The notes: generated by a model not told the origin, from the letters alone. Numbered from the stretch's first letter, positions 34,599-43,737 are shown. The stretch is 64,000 bases of DNA from Picosynechococcus sp. PCC 7117 (GCF_001693275.1 NZ_CP016477.1:1364001-1428000), one strand, 5' to 3'. Translations and numbers: made by a program.

Positions 34599-36329
34599 AT
34601 GGTTGCTACGCCAATTAAAACCGAAAAGCGGTTAACGATCCAGACAGAAAAGGTTAACGACAACACCACAACGATTCGTTCACTGGACTGGGACCGCGAT
34701 CGCTTTGACATTGAATTCGGTTTGCAAAATGGCACCACCTACAATTCCTACATTATCCGGGGCGAAAAGATTGCCCTTGTGGATACCTCCCACGCGAAGT
34801 TTCGGCAGCTATACCTCGATGCGCTTACCGGCGAGATTGACCCAAAAACCATTGACTACATCATCATCAGCCACACAGAACCGGATCACAGTGGTCTAGT
34901 GAAAGATGTTTTAAAAATTGCCCCCCAAGCAGTGGTGGTCGGCGCAAAAATTGCGATTAAGTTCCTCAAGGATTTGGTACACGATCCGTTTGAATTTATC
35001 GAAGTGAAAAGTGGCGATCGCCTCGATTTAGGCAATGGTCACAACCTTGAATTTGTCAGTGCACCGAACCTCCACTGGCCCGACACGATTTTTACCTACG
35101 ATCCGGCAAGCGAAATTCTGTTTACCTGTGATGCCTTCGGGATGCACTATTGTTCTGATGCCACCTACGACGAGGATCTCCAGGCGATCACACCGGATTA
35201 CCGTTTTTACTACGAATGTTTGATGGCTCCCAACGCCCGCTCGGTACTGAGTGCAATGAAACGGGTGGACAAGCTCGACGGGGAAATCTCCTTAGTTGCC
35301 AATGGCCATGGCCCCCTGCTGAAGCACAACACTAAGGAAATGATGGAATGGTACCGCCAGTGGAGTGAGGCCCAAACCAAGGGCGATAAAATGGCGGCGG
35401 TATTCTATGTCTCCGATTATGGCTACAGTGACCGTATTTCCCAGGCGATCGCCAAAGGGATTACCAAAGCTGGAGTTGCCGTAGAAATGGTCGATCTCAA
35501 AGTCGCAGATCCCCAGGATGTCCACGAAATCGTTGGTCGCGCCGCAGGGCTAGTGATTGGCATGCCCCCCATCGACAGCGCCTACAACGCCGAATTAAGC
35601 AAAGCCGTGGGCACCATTCTCGCCGCATCAAAGGATAAACAAGTTGTGGGACTATTTGAATCCTACGGCGGCAACGACGAACCCATTGATCCGTTGCTGA
35701 TGCGCTTCCGGGATGCTGGCCTGATCAAAGCTTTTGATTCGATCCGCGTCAAGGATGAACCCAGCGAAGGTCTTTATCAGCTCTGTGAAGAATCTGGTAC
35801 TGACCTCGGCCAATTGCTTACCCAAAAAGAAAAGCTCAAACAACGGAAAAATATCGATACTGAACTCGATAAAGCGATGGGACGCATCAGTGGCGGTCTG
35901 TATATTATCACCGCCCAGAAAGGCGACATGAAAGGGGCAATGGTCGCCTCCTGGGTGACCCAAGCCAGTTTTGAACCCCCCGGTTTTACGGTAGCCGTAG
36001 CAAAAGACCGAGCGATTGAATCCCTGATGCAAGTGGGCGATCGCTTTGTGTTGAATATCCTCGAGGAAGGGAAATACCAACCTTTGATGAAACATTTCCT
36101 CAAGCGTTTTCCCCCCGGCGCAGACCGATTTGAAGGGGTAAAAGTGCAAACCGCGAAAAATGGTTCCCCGATTTTGAATGATGCCCTGGCCTACCTCGAA
36201 TGCGAAGTGGTCAGTCGGATGGAATGTAGCGATCACTGGATTGTGTATAGCAAAGTCGCTGCGGGTCGCGTCTCCAACCCCGATGGTTTAACTGCTGTTC
36301 ACCACCGCAAAGTGGGTAATTACTACTAA
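34599..36329 (+). CDS. flv3: Flavodiiron protein Flv3
   Basis: A 576-residue A-type flavodiiron protein that reduces O2 to water behind photosystem I, protecting it in changing light. It has the beta-lactamase-like diiron domain with intact ligands (SHTEPDHSG near residues 84-92; FGMHYCSDATYDED; NGHGPLLKHN), a flavodoxin domain (FYVSDYGYSDRISQ; GLFESYGGNDEP) and the C-terminal flavin reductase domain of oxygenic phototrophs (GAMVASWVTQASFEPPGF). The canonical HxExDH set favours Flv3 over Flv1, which has changed ligands. AGGAGG at 34586-34591 fixes the start at ATG 34599. A possible terminator follows. No second flv gene is in the window. Confidence 0.93.
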   Translation: MVATPIKTEKRLTIQTEKVNDNTTTIRSLDWDRDRFDIEFGLQNGTTYNSYIIRGEKIALVDTSHAKFRQLYLDALTGEIDPKTIDYIIISHTEPDHSGLVKDVLKIAPQAVVVGAKIAIKFLKDLVHDPFEFIEVKSGDRLDLGNGHNLEFVSAPNLHWPDTIFTYDPASEILFTCDAFGMHYCSDATYDEDLQAITPDYRFYYECLMAPNARSVLSAMKRVDKLDGEISLVANGHGPLLKHNTKEMMEWYRQWSEAQTKGDKMAAVFYVSDYGYSDRISQAIAKGITKAGVAVEMVDLKVADPQDVHEIVGRAAGLVIGMPPIDSAYNAELSKAVGTILAASKDKQVVGLFESYGGNDEPIDPLLMRFRDAGLIKAFDSIRVKDEPSEGLYQLCEESGTDLGQLLTQKEKLKQRKNIDTELDKAMGRISGGLYIITAQKGDMKGAMVASWVTQASFEPPGFTVAVAKDRAIESLMQVGDRFVLNILEEGKYQPLMKHFLKRFPPGADRFEGVKVQTAKNGSPILNDALAYLECEVVSRMECSDHWIVYSKVAAGRVSNPDGLTAVHHRKVGNYY

Positions 36330-36356
36330 CTAAATAACTTGAATTTTTAGCTTTCA

Positions 36357-36391
36357 CAGGGGAGTATTCATTATTGAGTACTTCTTTTTTT
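36357..36391 (+). terminator. Possible weak terminator after flv3
   Basis: GGAGTA (36361-36366) can pair with TACTTC (36379-36384) with one G-T pair, followed by seven T. The stem is short, so this is a tentative call. Confidence 0.4.
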
Positions 36392-36432
36392 CTTGGATTA
36401 AAATAAAACAGTAAACATTGCAGGCGATCGCC

Positions 36433-36756
36433 ATGGTTCATCCCGCTCTTAGTGCTATTCTTGAACGACTGCGAGACTCTCTCAAAAGAATCTATGGGCC
36501 AGAACTCAAAGACTTAATCCTATTCGGGTCACAGGCGAAAAATACGGCAAAAGAAGACTCAGACATTGACATTGCCATTGTTTTAAAACACAATTTTGAT
36601 TTGGATCAAGAATTAGAAAAAACCAGCGCCATAATTGCTGATATCTGCTTGGAATATGACATTTTAATCAACCGCATTTTTATGGACAATGAATATTTTG
36701 AAAAACACCGGAGTGCTCTAATTCGAAATATTCAGCGAGAAGGTATTTATTTGTGA
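36433..36756 (+). CDS. MNT-type nucleotidyltransferase (antitoxin MntA-like)
   Basis: About 107 residues from ATG 36433. The nucleotidyltransferase motif is intact: LILFGSQAKNTAKEDSDIDIAIV near residues 31-53, the GS-x10-D-x-D pattern. The remaining small alpha/beta fold (DICLEYDILINRIF) and end fit minimal nucleotidyltransferases. In MNT/HEPN modules such a protein modifies or neutralises the partner HEPN ribonuclease. Four bases overlap with the next gene (GTGA), so the pair is translationally coupled. An upstream TTG at 36418 is possible but less likely. Confidence 0.85.
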   Translation: MVHPALSAILERLRDSLKRIYGPELKDLILFGSQAKNTAKEDSDIDIAIVLKHNFDLDQELEKTSAIIADICLEYDILINRIFMDNEYFEKHRSALIRNIQREGIYL

Positions 36757-37133
36757 ATTGCCAGCAGCAAAACTTAATGAGTAAGGCAACTGAAAGTTTA
36801 GAAGCAGCCAAATTATTACGAGATAATCAATACTTTGATTATTCGGTTTCGCGAGCTTACTACACAATGTTTTACTTAGCCGAAGCTTTTTTAGAAGGAG
36901 AAGCAAAAACTTTTTCGAGTCATGCTGCTGTAATTTCTGCTTTTGGTCGAGATTTTGCTAAATTAGGTAAAGTGCCGCGGGAATTCCATCGTTTCCTTAT
37001 TGATGCCCAGTCTCTTCGACAGACAGGTGACTATGGAAAGTTCCAGGCAATTTCTGAATATCAAGCGAATCAACAGATTGAAAATGCTACAAAATTTCTT
37101 ACTTTTGCTAGGGATTATTTCAAAGAATTTTAA
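36753..37133 (+). CDS. HEPN-domain protein, partner of the MNT gene
   Basis: A 126-residue helical protein. Residues ~10-45 match the UPF0332/HEPN signature: MSKATESLEAAKLLRDNQYFDYSVSRAYYTMFYLAEAFL, with conserved S-R-A-Y-Y. The usual HEPN RNase motif R-x4-6-H is not found; only REFH and a QTGDYG-type segment are seen. So this may be a HEPN toxin with a divergent site or a non-nuclease accessory of the MNT protein. Start is GTG 36753, overlapping the MNT stop codon. The short pair is less GC-rich and less codon-typical than the flanking genes. Confidence 0.78.
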   Translation: MNCQQQNLMSKATESLEAAKLLRDNQYFDYSVSRAYYTMFYLAEAFLEGEAKTFSSHAAVISAFGRDFAKLGKVPREFHRFLIDAQSLRQTGDYGKFQAISEYQANQQIENATKFLTFARDYFKEF

Positions 37134-37217
37134 GAATTATGTTGCCTAGAAAGCGATCGCCAAAGGGACTTTTACACTGCAACTATCGTCTTTTAATAAA
37201 AGTGAGTTCCGTTCGCT

Positions 37218-37694
37218 GTGAAACCCCATTATTTTCTTTCTTCATTCCTGCTCTGTAGCTGTTTTTCTGTCTCCCCAGCGGCCCTAGCTGAATCAGAATC
37301 CAAAAATCAATATACCCAAACCGTCACTCGCACTGTTCTAGCTGAAGGGTTGCCGGAAGCGGCCCCCAATCAAATTTTGGAGTTGGTGCGTTATGAAATT
37401 CCCCCCTTTGCGACCCTGCCACCCCACATCCATCCTGGCTTGCAAATCGCCCGGGTGGAATTTGGCTTGTTGACCTATGCAGTGATCGAAGGCACGGCAC
37501 TCATCACCCGCACAGATGGCACAAAAGAAACCTTAACTGCGGGACAAAAAACCCTCCTCAAACCTGGGGATGCGGTAACAGAATCCGAGGGAATGGTACA
37601 TTTTGGCCAAAATGAAACCCCTGACCCAGTTATTTTGCTCGCCACTTCTCTGTTGACCGTCGGGGAACCAAAAGCAATCCTCATGGAAGAATAG
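37218..37694 (+). CDS. Exported cupin-domain protein
   Basis: A 158-residue protein with a signal peptide (MKPHYFLSSFLLCSCFSVSPAALA|ES) followed by a small beta-barrel. The cupin metal motif begins with LPPHIHPGLQIARVEFG, with His at the metal site, and continues with LTAGQKTLLKPGDAVTESEGMVHFGQN, the second part with a further His. It probably binds a metal or small ligand in the periplasm; function unknown. GTG 37218 is the likely start. It ends one base before the convergent DHH-CBS gene. Confidence 0.78.
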   Translation: MKPHYFLSSFLLCSCFSVSPAALAESESKNQYTQTVTRTVLAEGLPEAAPNQILELVRYEIPPFATLPPHIHPGLQIARVEFGLLTYAVIEGTALITRTDGTKETLTAGQKTLLKPGDAVTESEGMVHFGQNETPDPVILLATSLLTVGEPKAILMEE

Positions 37695-40397
37695 TTAATT
37701 GAGAGGATAGTGGGTTTCTAAATAAGTTAAAGCAGAGGGGCGATCGCCAATGTTTTGGTCGAGGGTTTGTTTGAGAAGATCTGATAAAATATCGCGAAAT
37801 TGTGGCCCCGGTTTATAGCCTAATTCTTTTAAATCAAAACCATTAATGGGTGCTTGGATAAATTGCCAGCGGCGGAGATAATGCCATAAATCGTGACGCA
37901 TTTTTTTCGGGATGATGGCAGCTAGCAAGATAATTTCTGGCAAGGATAAATGCTTAAGGGCAAAGACTTTTTCACTCAGTTTTGTGGCCTGGAAAAGTTT
38001 GGGCAAAATTTGCGCTTCATGCTGGGAAATTGTCTCTAACCGTTGCAAACTATCCTTTGGTAATTGCAGGCGATCGCCCACTTTTAAGCGTTCTGCTGTG
38101 GTCAAATTTAACAACAAAGCTTCCAGGCGAAGACGCCAATGTTCCAATTCATAATCGGGGTCATGATAGCGTAACCAACGATCCACACAGCGAATTTGCC
38201 ACCAAACCGCATCTGTTAAAGCCAGATTTTTATGGATGCATTTCAACGCGCCCAGATCGTCTAACAATTGTAATGCGGGCTTCCAATATTTTGCTGTTAA
38301 AAGATATTTTAATTCCGCCCTTAATCGCGTCGTGAGTGCTGGGGCCTGGGGTTTTTCGTGGTGCAATTTGTCGTAAATGCCAGAGGCGATCGCATAGCGA
38401 ATATATTCCTCCGTCTGCACTTCTAGCTGAAAATTTAACCGCACCGCAAACCGCACCGCCCGATAGATGCGCGTCGGGTCTTCGATGAAACTGTTGGCAT
38501 GGAGCACCCGAATTTGCCGTTTTTTGAGATCCCAAAGCCCCCCGAAAAAATCGAGCAATTCCCCCGATCGGGGTTCCGTCAGGCGCAAACAGAGGGCATT
38601 GATCGAAAAATCGCGCCGATACAAATCCTGTCGAATCGAACTCGCTTCCACTTCTGGATTCGCCGCTGGATAGGGATAAAACTCCGTTCGGGCCGTGGCA
38701 ATGTCCAGCCACAGGGAACCCAACACCGGATCTTTGTGCCACAAAATCGCCGCCGTTTGGAATTCCCCATGCACCGATAACCGCGCGTTGGGTTGGCGCT
38801 CGCAAATGTAATTCGCCAAAGTCACCCCTGCTCCCACATCCGCCGCCGTATGGAAACCATCTACCACCAGATCAATATCCTGGAGCAGTAATTCTTCGTC
38901 GGAATCTGAAAGCAATACGTCCCGCACCGCCCCACCGACGAGGTACAAATGCCAGCCCCGTTTTTCGGCTTCCGTTGCCACCCCTTGCAATAACTGCCAC
39001 AGGGAAGGGGCCAGCCGTTCCGCAAAAATTTCCCGCAAAGGATAGCGATTTTTGTCATCCTTGGGAGTGGGTAACAGATCAAGAGGCTGCTCGTCCTGGT
39101 GATGTTGTCGCAAAACATCCGTCCGCGTCACAATGCCCAAAAGTTGATCACCCTCGATCACTGGTAATCGCCCCACATCGTCCGTCACCATAATCGTTTC
39201 AATGTCGCGCATGGTCGTGTCCGGCTGGATCGTGCGCACTTCTCGACTCATATAACCCTTAACGGGGGCATGGTGAAAGCCATGGTGAATCGCCAAATCT
39301 AGATCCCGCCGCGAAATGACCCCAACCAGTTGTTGCCGATCATCCACCACCACTAACCCGGAATGGCCGTAGCGAAACAACACCCGCTGGGCTTCCTCGA
39401 TGGAAGTTTGGGGCAAAATCGTACGCACGGGGGCCGTCATTAAATCCCGCGCCGTCAGGGCAGGGGGCACCTGGGCAATGAATTCGGCATAAATTTTGTG
39501 TAACATTGCCTCTGGTTTGTTGAGGCGCAAGCTTAGGGATGCGGCTTGATCGTGACCACCGCCACCATAGGGCGTAAACAGTCGATTGAGACTTGTTCCC
39601 ACAATTCGCGATCGCCCGATGATCACCATTTTCCCTTCCGCATCGGTCTGATGATAAAAATGCCCCAGTAACAGCGCATCGAGGTCGGTCATTTGCATCA
39701 TCTGCTCGACGAGATTCGACAGTCCCGGCACAAAACTCGCTGTTTTTAGCAAGACTCGCGCTACCCGATGGCCATCAACATTTTCCCGCTCCAGGTTGGC
39801 GATCGCCTCCGAAAATAAATGTTGCACCAAAGGCGAAAAACCGGGTTCAGCATACTCCGCAATAATTTTCACCATGGCACCCTGACCCATTAGCCACGTC
39901 AAAGCCTGGGCATCCCGTACCGTTGTTTGGTCAAAGGTGAGTGACCCGGTATCCACATGAATCCCCAAGGCCATCACCGTCGCCGTATAGGGATCGAGTT
40001 CTACCCCCCGCGCCTGCAATTTTTCTGCAATGATCGTCGTTGTCGCCCCCACATCTTCAATTTCCACGTAGGTCGCCGGAATGTCTCGCTCCTGATCAAG
40101 GTGATGATCATAAACTTCGATCTGCTTCACCTGGGGTCGATCTAGCCATTCCTGGGCCTTACCCAGCCGTTGTCGCTGCTGATTGTCCACCACCATAATC
40201 GTCCGCAACTGCTCCGGGTGCACCGAGCGCATCTCAATAAACGGAAACTCCCCCCGATAGAGTGCGAGAAACCGCTTTACCCCTGGATGTGCGCCGCCAG
40301 TCAGCACGACCCGCGCCCCAACCCGCAAATATGCCAAGCCAATCGCTGCTCCCAGGGCATCAAAATCAACGGTTTGGTGACAGAGAATTACATCCAT
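37695..40397 (-). CDS. DHH-CBS-tRNA nucleotidyltransferase fusion
   Basis: A 900-residue three-part protein from ATG 40397. Part one (residues ~1-315) is a DHH/DHHA1 phosphoesterase: HQTVDFDALGAAIGLAYL, VVDNQQRQRLGK, VYDHHLDQ, and YGGGGHDQAASL. Part two (~320-440) is a CBS pair, DLMTAPVRTILPQTS and YMSREVRTIQPDTTMR. Part three (~465-900) is a class II nucleotidyltransferase: LYLVGGAVRDVLL, LQDIDLVVDG, YRRDFSINAL and RIYRAVRFAVRLNF. Relatives add CCA, or A, to tRNA ends or make poly(A). The fusion to a DHH nuclease puts RNA end removal and addition in one chain. It is known in cyanobacteria and some deep-branching bacteria. Confidence 0.88.
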   Translation of the reverse strand: MDVILCHQTVDFDALGAAIGLAYLRVGARVVLTGGAHPGVKRFLALYRGEFPFIEMRSVHPEQLRTIMVVDNQQRQRLGKAQEWLDRPQVKQIEVYDHHLDQERDIPATYVEIEDVGATTTIIAEKLQARGVELDPYTATVMALGIHVDTGSLTFDQTTVRDAQALTWLMGQGAMVKIIAEYAEPGFSPLVQHLFSEAIANLERENVDGHRVARVLLKTASFVPGLSNLVEQMMQMTDLDALLLGHFYHQTDAEGKMVIIGRSRIVGTSLNRLFTPYGGGGHDQAASLSLRLNKPEAMLHKIYAEFIAQVPPALTARDLMTAPVRTILPQTSIEEAQRVLFRYGHSGLVVVDDRQQLVGVISRRDLDLAIHHGFHHAPVKGYMSREVRTIQPDTTMRDIETIMVTDDVGRLPVIEGDQLLGIVTRTDVLRQHHQDEQPLDLLPTPKDDKNRYPLREIFAERLAPSLWQLLQGVATEAEKRGWHLYLVGGAVRDVLLSDSDEELLLQDIDLVVDGFHTAADVGAGVTLANYICERQPNARLSVHGEFQTAAILWHKDPVLGSLWLDIATARTEFYPYPAANPEVEASSIRQDLYRRDFSINALCLRLTEPRSGELLDFFGGLWDLKKRQIRVLHANSFIEDPTRIYRAVRFAVRLNFQLEVQTEEYIRYAIASGIYDKLHHEKPQAPALTTRLRAELKYLLTAKYWKPALQLLDDLGALKCIHKNLALTDAVWWQIRCVDRWLRYHDPDYELEHWRLRLEALLLNLTTAERLKVGDRLQLPKDSLQRLETISQHEAQILPKLFQATKLSEKVFALKHLSLPEIILLAAIIPKKMRHDLWHYLRRWQFIQAPINGFDLKELGYKPGPQFRDILSDLLKQTLDQNIGDRPSALTYLETHYPLN

Positions 40398-40652
40398 AAA
40401 AAAGACAATCGACAAAAATTCAATACTTAATATTTATTTAATCCAAAAGAGTTTTGGTAGTCACCAATTAGAAAATCTATCATTGCAATTAATAAAGATG
40501 ATTCAAAAGAAGCTCAATAAAAAAGAGGGAAATACTAGTCATAATTAGAGCTGGTCAACTAAAATTATGCGTACTTAATTTTTGGTATTTCTTAGGCAAC
40601 CAGATAACTCAATCCCCAGAAATAGCACACTTGTTCTCAAAACAAGATTCAT

Positions 40653-41045
40653 TTAAGACTTCCAAATAACTAAAATCACACCAGCAGTAATTAGCCCCGA
40701 ACCAACTATCCTGCTTATAGGAATGTTTTCACCGAATAAAAAATAACCAATAAATATCGAAAAAATGTAAGTAACAGATAATGCTGGTGCGGCAATGCTT
40801 AAATTCACTCTAGCCAATAAGAAGATATACGCCCAAGTTCCCAGACTGTAAAAGAGCAATCCGCCAACTAACTCTGGAATCAATAAAATTTCAATTATAC
40901 GATAGACAATATTTTCAGAGACAATTTCATTTATTTTTAAAGCTCCTGTTTTCAAAAAAAATTGGCCGCCAATACTTGTTATGATATAAATAGAAAGTAA
41001 AATCAACTCATACAATCCCAAAACACTCAAGCCTCTAATTTTCAA
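40653..41045 (-). CDS. Small EmrE/EamA-like membrane transporter
   Basis: A 130-residue protein with four predicted membrane helices: LILLSIYIITSIGGQFFL, GGLLFYSLGTWAYIFLLARV, IAAPALSVTYIFSIFIGYFLF and IVGSGLITAGVILVIW. The helix pattern and the ending LFGENIPISRIVGSGLITAGVILV follow small multidrug resistance/EamA half-size transporters. The SMR-type conserved Glu in the first helix is not evident. The start is a TTG at 41045; no early ATG exists. It is the fourth gene of the minus-strand set, 61 bp after the acyltransferase-like gene. It could flip a lipid or small molecule across the membrane. Confidence 0.65.
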   Translation of the reverse strand: MKIRGLSVLGLYELILLSIYIITSIGGQFFLKTGALKINEIVSENIVYRIIEILLIPELVGGLLFYSLGTWAYIFLLARVNLSIAAPALSVTYIFSIFIGYFLFGENIPISRIVGSGLITAGVILVIWKS

Positions 41046-41106
41046 GTTATATGTAAGCTTGTATAATAAAAAACATCGACAACAAAACCCAGTACAAATA
41101 CATTAT

Positions 41107-41724
41107 TTATTTTTGATAACTTAACCTATTCTTAGGATAAATTTGCTGGGCAAATGGTATGTATTCATTATCTGGAATTTTAGAACCCGCACCAATACTG
41201 GAACGAGCTCCTAAAAAGACATTGTTGCCAATTTCAATAGTTTTAACATAAAGCAACAAATTATTACGCCTAGGTTTAATTATATGTGAACATATAGTAA
41301 CTTGGCCGCCAAAGATAACATTGTCACCAACAATTAAAAGACTACGATCAACTACCTGAATACCAGAAGTCCAATATATATTTTTGCCAATTTTCGCTCC
41401 CCATAATCTTAACCACAAAGAAAATGCCCCTGGGAAAAACAACAGTAGCTGTTCAAACATAGGGAAAGTACTATAGAAAACTTGTAACTGATGGCTTCCC
41501 CACCAAGGACTATACTCGGAACCAACTAAATAACTGATACCTTCTTCAATAGGATAAAAGTATTGATGTATGCGATGAATAATTGGCGGAAATATGTATA
41601 TTATAAAAAATAATAACAAAAGAATACTTATGCTAGGTTTGTAAGACAGCATAATCAAGCATAACAATATGCACGTAATTAATAGAGCTGGAAAAAAAGC
41701 AATGCTTCTACCTAAAAAACTCAT
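41107..41724 (-). CDS. Membrane-anchored left-handed beta-helix acyltransferase-like protein
   Basis: A 205-residue protein. The first ~60 residues hold two hydrophobic helices (ALLITCILLCLIMLSY, ISILLLLFFIIYIFPP). The rest forms hexapeptide-repeat-like units: IGKNIYWTSGIQVVDRSLLIVGDNVIFGGQVTI, IEIGNNVFLGARSSIGAGSKIPDN. This is the trimeric acetyl/acyltransferase (LbH) fold. The catalytic His can be placed in VTICSHII, but this is uncertain. It would act at the cytoplasmic side of a membrane, perhaps transferring an acyl group to the product exported by the neighbouring ABC system. ATG 41724. Sixty-two bp separate it from the ferritin-like gene upstream. Confidence 0.68.
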   Translation of the reverse strand: MSFLGRSIAFFPALLITCILLCLIMLSYKPSISILLLLFFIIYIFPPIIHRIHQYFYPIEEGISYLVGSEYSPWWGSHQLQVFYSTFPMFEQLLLFFPGAFSLWLRLWGAKIGKNIYWTSGIQVVDRSLLIVGDNVIFGGQVTICSHIIKPRRNNLLLYVKTIEIGNNVFLGARSSIGAGSKIPDNEYIPFAQQIYPKNRLSYQK

Positions 41725-41786
41725 GTTTTCACTATTTTAGCTAAATTAAATTATCAAATTCAAATACCTTCAATTTCAATTTTAAA

Positions 41787-42689
41787 CTATACACATTGCT
41801 GAGCAGAAAAAGGCTTAAAAGAATCTTGCTCATCTAACCTTTGAAGTACACTAGGAGGAAGACTATCAGTCATCATAAAACGCAGCAAATCTAATCTTTG
41901 TTGACTATAGATTTCTGTTTGTAACTCCTCAAGAATCTGAACTTTATTAGTTCGCGAAAGATAGCCTTTACCTTGCTCTATGGCATTGAGTAGACGCTGA
42001 GGACCATACTGAACCATTTGCAAAAATTCTGTGAGTGCATAGTAAATACTTTCTAGGCTTTCAGGAGTATAGTCCCATTCCTGAAGTGTCACCACTCCTG
42101 CTGCATGATGGCGCGATTCAGCTTCGAGAAATCCTCTTAAAGTAGTTGCCATATTCTGTTGTAAACATCCTTTCGCCAAAGAACGATAGTGACTAAAGCC
42201 CCAACCTTCAAGAACAAGCTGTACTAAAGTCATCAAAAGTGCCTTATCAAAAGATTCAACAATTTCCCCCATAAATGCCAAGAAAGTGTCTCCGTTAAAG
42301 ATGGGGGGTTTGTCTAAAAAAGTTTGAATTTGACTGAGATGAGTTGCTTCATCTGCGGCAAACAGACTATAAAGCATACGCTCTTCTCTGGAATCAGCCA
42401 ACAATAACATTTTAGACATATATCCTACCCCTGCATGCTCAACCCAATAAATTTCTTCTAACAAATCTCGATTTGCCTTTTGAAGAATAATAAATTGTTC
42501 AGACTGGTTTGCTTCCTGAAAAATACTTACTTGATCTAGTCCTAAAAAGGAAGCATCCCAATATAAAACTTCATTTAATGGGCTAGTGTTATGGTTGGAA
42601 TCTTTTAATGCTCCTTTTAGAATTTTTTTTAAAGGAGTAAAATTGGAAGAAAATGGTAAATTATATGAACTAAAATTCAATGAATTCAT
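41787..42689 (-). CDS. Ferritin-like diiron protein
   Basis: A 300-residue, mostly helical protein from ATG 42689. The diiron ligand pattern of the ferritin-like superfamily is visible as two repeats of Glu ... Glu-x-x-His: LLEEIYWVEHAG then AADEATHLSQI (ExxH), and LVLEGWGFSHYR then EAESRHHAAG (ExxH). Spacing between the four helices fits. The superfamily includes oxidases, oxygenases, desaturases and deformylases. I cannot name this one. Gene position between an acetyltransferase-like and an acyltransferase-like gene suggests a tailoring oxidation of a small molecule or fatty chain. Termini (first ~50 and last ~20 residues) lack family match. AT-rich codon use. Confidence 0.7.
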   Translation of the reverse strand: MNSLNFSSYNLPFSSNFTPLKKILKGALKDSNHNTSPLNEVLYWDASFLGLDQVSIFQEANQSEQFIILQKANRDLLEEIYWVEHAGVGYMSKMLLLADSREERMLYSLFAADEATHLSQIQTFLDKPPIFNGDTFLAFMGEIVESFDKALLMTLVQLVLEGWGFSHYRSLAKGCLQQNMATTLRGFLEAESRHHAAGVVTLQEWDYTPESLESIYYALTEFLQMVQYGPQRLLNAIEQGKGYLSRTNKVQILEELQTEIYSQQRLDLLRFMMTDSLPPSVLQRLDEQDSFKPFSAQQCV

Positions 42690-42752
42690 GATTGTCAATT
42701 GTCATTATATAATCTTGATGTCGAAACGAAGTAATTGGCTTTCGTCAATTTA

Positions 42753-43490
42753 TCATCCTGCTAGTTTAGACACAGGTTCCGGCAATTCTCCTGTAGCTAC
42801 CATACGCAAGCCTGCTTTCGTCATATTAGTTTCTGATAAATCAGTGAGGCAAACCAATTCATCACCATCGGAATGACCTGGATTTGATTTTTCAAAAAAT
42901 GATATATGCGGGTTTTTACGTCTATTTTCGGGTATTATTTTTAGCTCTGGACTAAGAATTTGAGGATTAGGAAATCTAACAACACCATGATCGGAATCAT
43001 ACAAATCTCCGAACTGATGATCCGCTAATTCCTTCATAAAGATTTCAAAATGCTCTGGAGTCTTAATATCATAACGTGGATAAAAGTCTCGAAAAAAGGT
43101 ACAGAGCAAGCGATAAGTTCGATAACCTGAAGAAATAAGTAGCCAGTATAATTTTTGGGAGGAAAGGCCATGAATACTTTTGACAGCTTTAATCCAAGCC
43201 TGAGAAAGGATAGGAGATGACCACATTGAAGGGTCAGTGATTGTGTCACCAGAATAAACAATTTTTACTAATTCATTTTGAAACTTAGTTTCGTAAAATA
43301 AGATTGTGGAAAAGCCTTTCAATTCTTTCGTCTCAATTGAATATAATAAAATCGCCCAGTCCTTTTGTGATAAATCTTCTATAAAATCATCCCAGCGCCT
43401 ACCGGGAAAGTGTGTCTCATGCAAAGCAAACATTTGCTTTCTTTGAGCGACAGATAATTCTTTAATGGCTATTAGATATGAGTGTATCAT
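42753..43490 (-). CDS. GNAT-like acyl/acetyltransferase-like protein
   Basis: A 245-residue protein from ATG 43490 (TTG 43508 possible). I read it as a GNAT-like fold by pattern: HSYLIAIKELSVAQRKQMFALHETHFPGRRWDDFIEDL at the start, then LKGFSTILFYETKFQNELVKIVYSGDTIT in the acyl-CoA site region, and YWLLISSGYRTYRLLCTFFRDFYPRYD in the second half. The last ~80 residues (IPENRRKNPHISFFEKSNPGHSDGDELV) form an extra tail. It is first of the minus-strand set and faces devB across a 247-bp gap. Similar genes accompany lipid or natural product loci, but I cannot name the substrate. Confidence 0.6.
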   Translation of the reverse strand: MIHSYLIAIKELSVAQRKQMFALHETHFPGRRWDDFIEDLSQKDWAILLYSIETKELKGFSTILFYETKFQNELVKIVYSGDTITDPSMWSSPILSQAWIKAVKSIHGLSSQKLYWLLISSGYRTYRLLCTFFRDFYPRYDIKTPEHFEIFMKELADHQFGDLYDSDHGVVRFPNPQILSPELKIIPENRRKNPHISFFEKSNPGHSDGDELVCLTDLSETNMTKAGLRMVATGELPEPVSKLAG

Positions 43491-43737
43491 TTTATACTTT
43501 TTTAACAAAAAAACCTAGTTAATGATCATCTTAGTAGTGAATCATAAAATAGTTCTAAAAATATAATAATAGATCAAGAAACTTTAGATAGGCAATGCTT
43601 ATAAAGGTATGTTTATACTAACATCTTAGCTGTTATGATTGCGTTGTGATAAGTCCCTAATAATCTTCTGTTTTGGTTTGTTAGGATTAAATAGGATTAA
43701 AGCGGATCCACAGTTTGTTGTGTTGTGTAGGTAAAAA
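43491..43737. promoter_or_regulatory. Divergent promoter region of the export locus
   Basis: An AT-rich 247-bp gap drives both gene sets. On the plus strand TTGCGT (43639-43644) and TAATCT (43661-43666) with 16-base spacing is a possible devB promoter. I see no clear operator. The shared gap suggests coordinated control of the two sets. Confidence 0.4.

Noticed and set aside
38230-38805. 191-residue minus-strand frame in another phase of the DHH-CBS gene
   Set aside because: Same strand but different frame from the true gene, with Arg/Ser/Gly-rich random composition.
41046-42752. Similar gap lengths (61-63 bp) between the four minus-strand island genes as a repeat
   Set aside because: The three gap sequences were compared and share no repeated motif; the equal spacing looks like chance.
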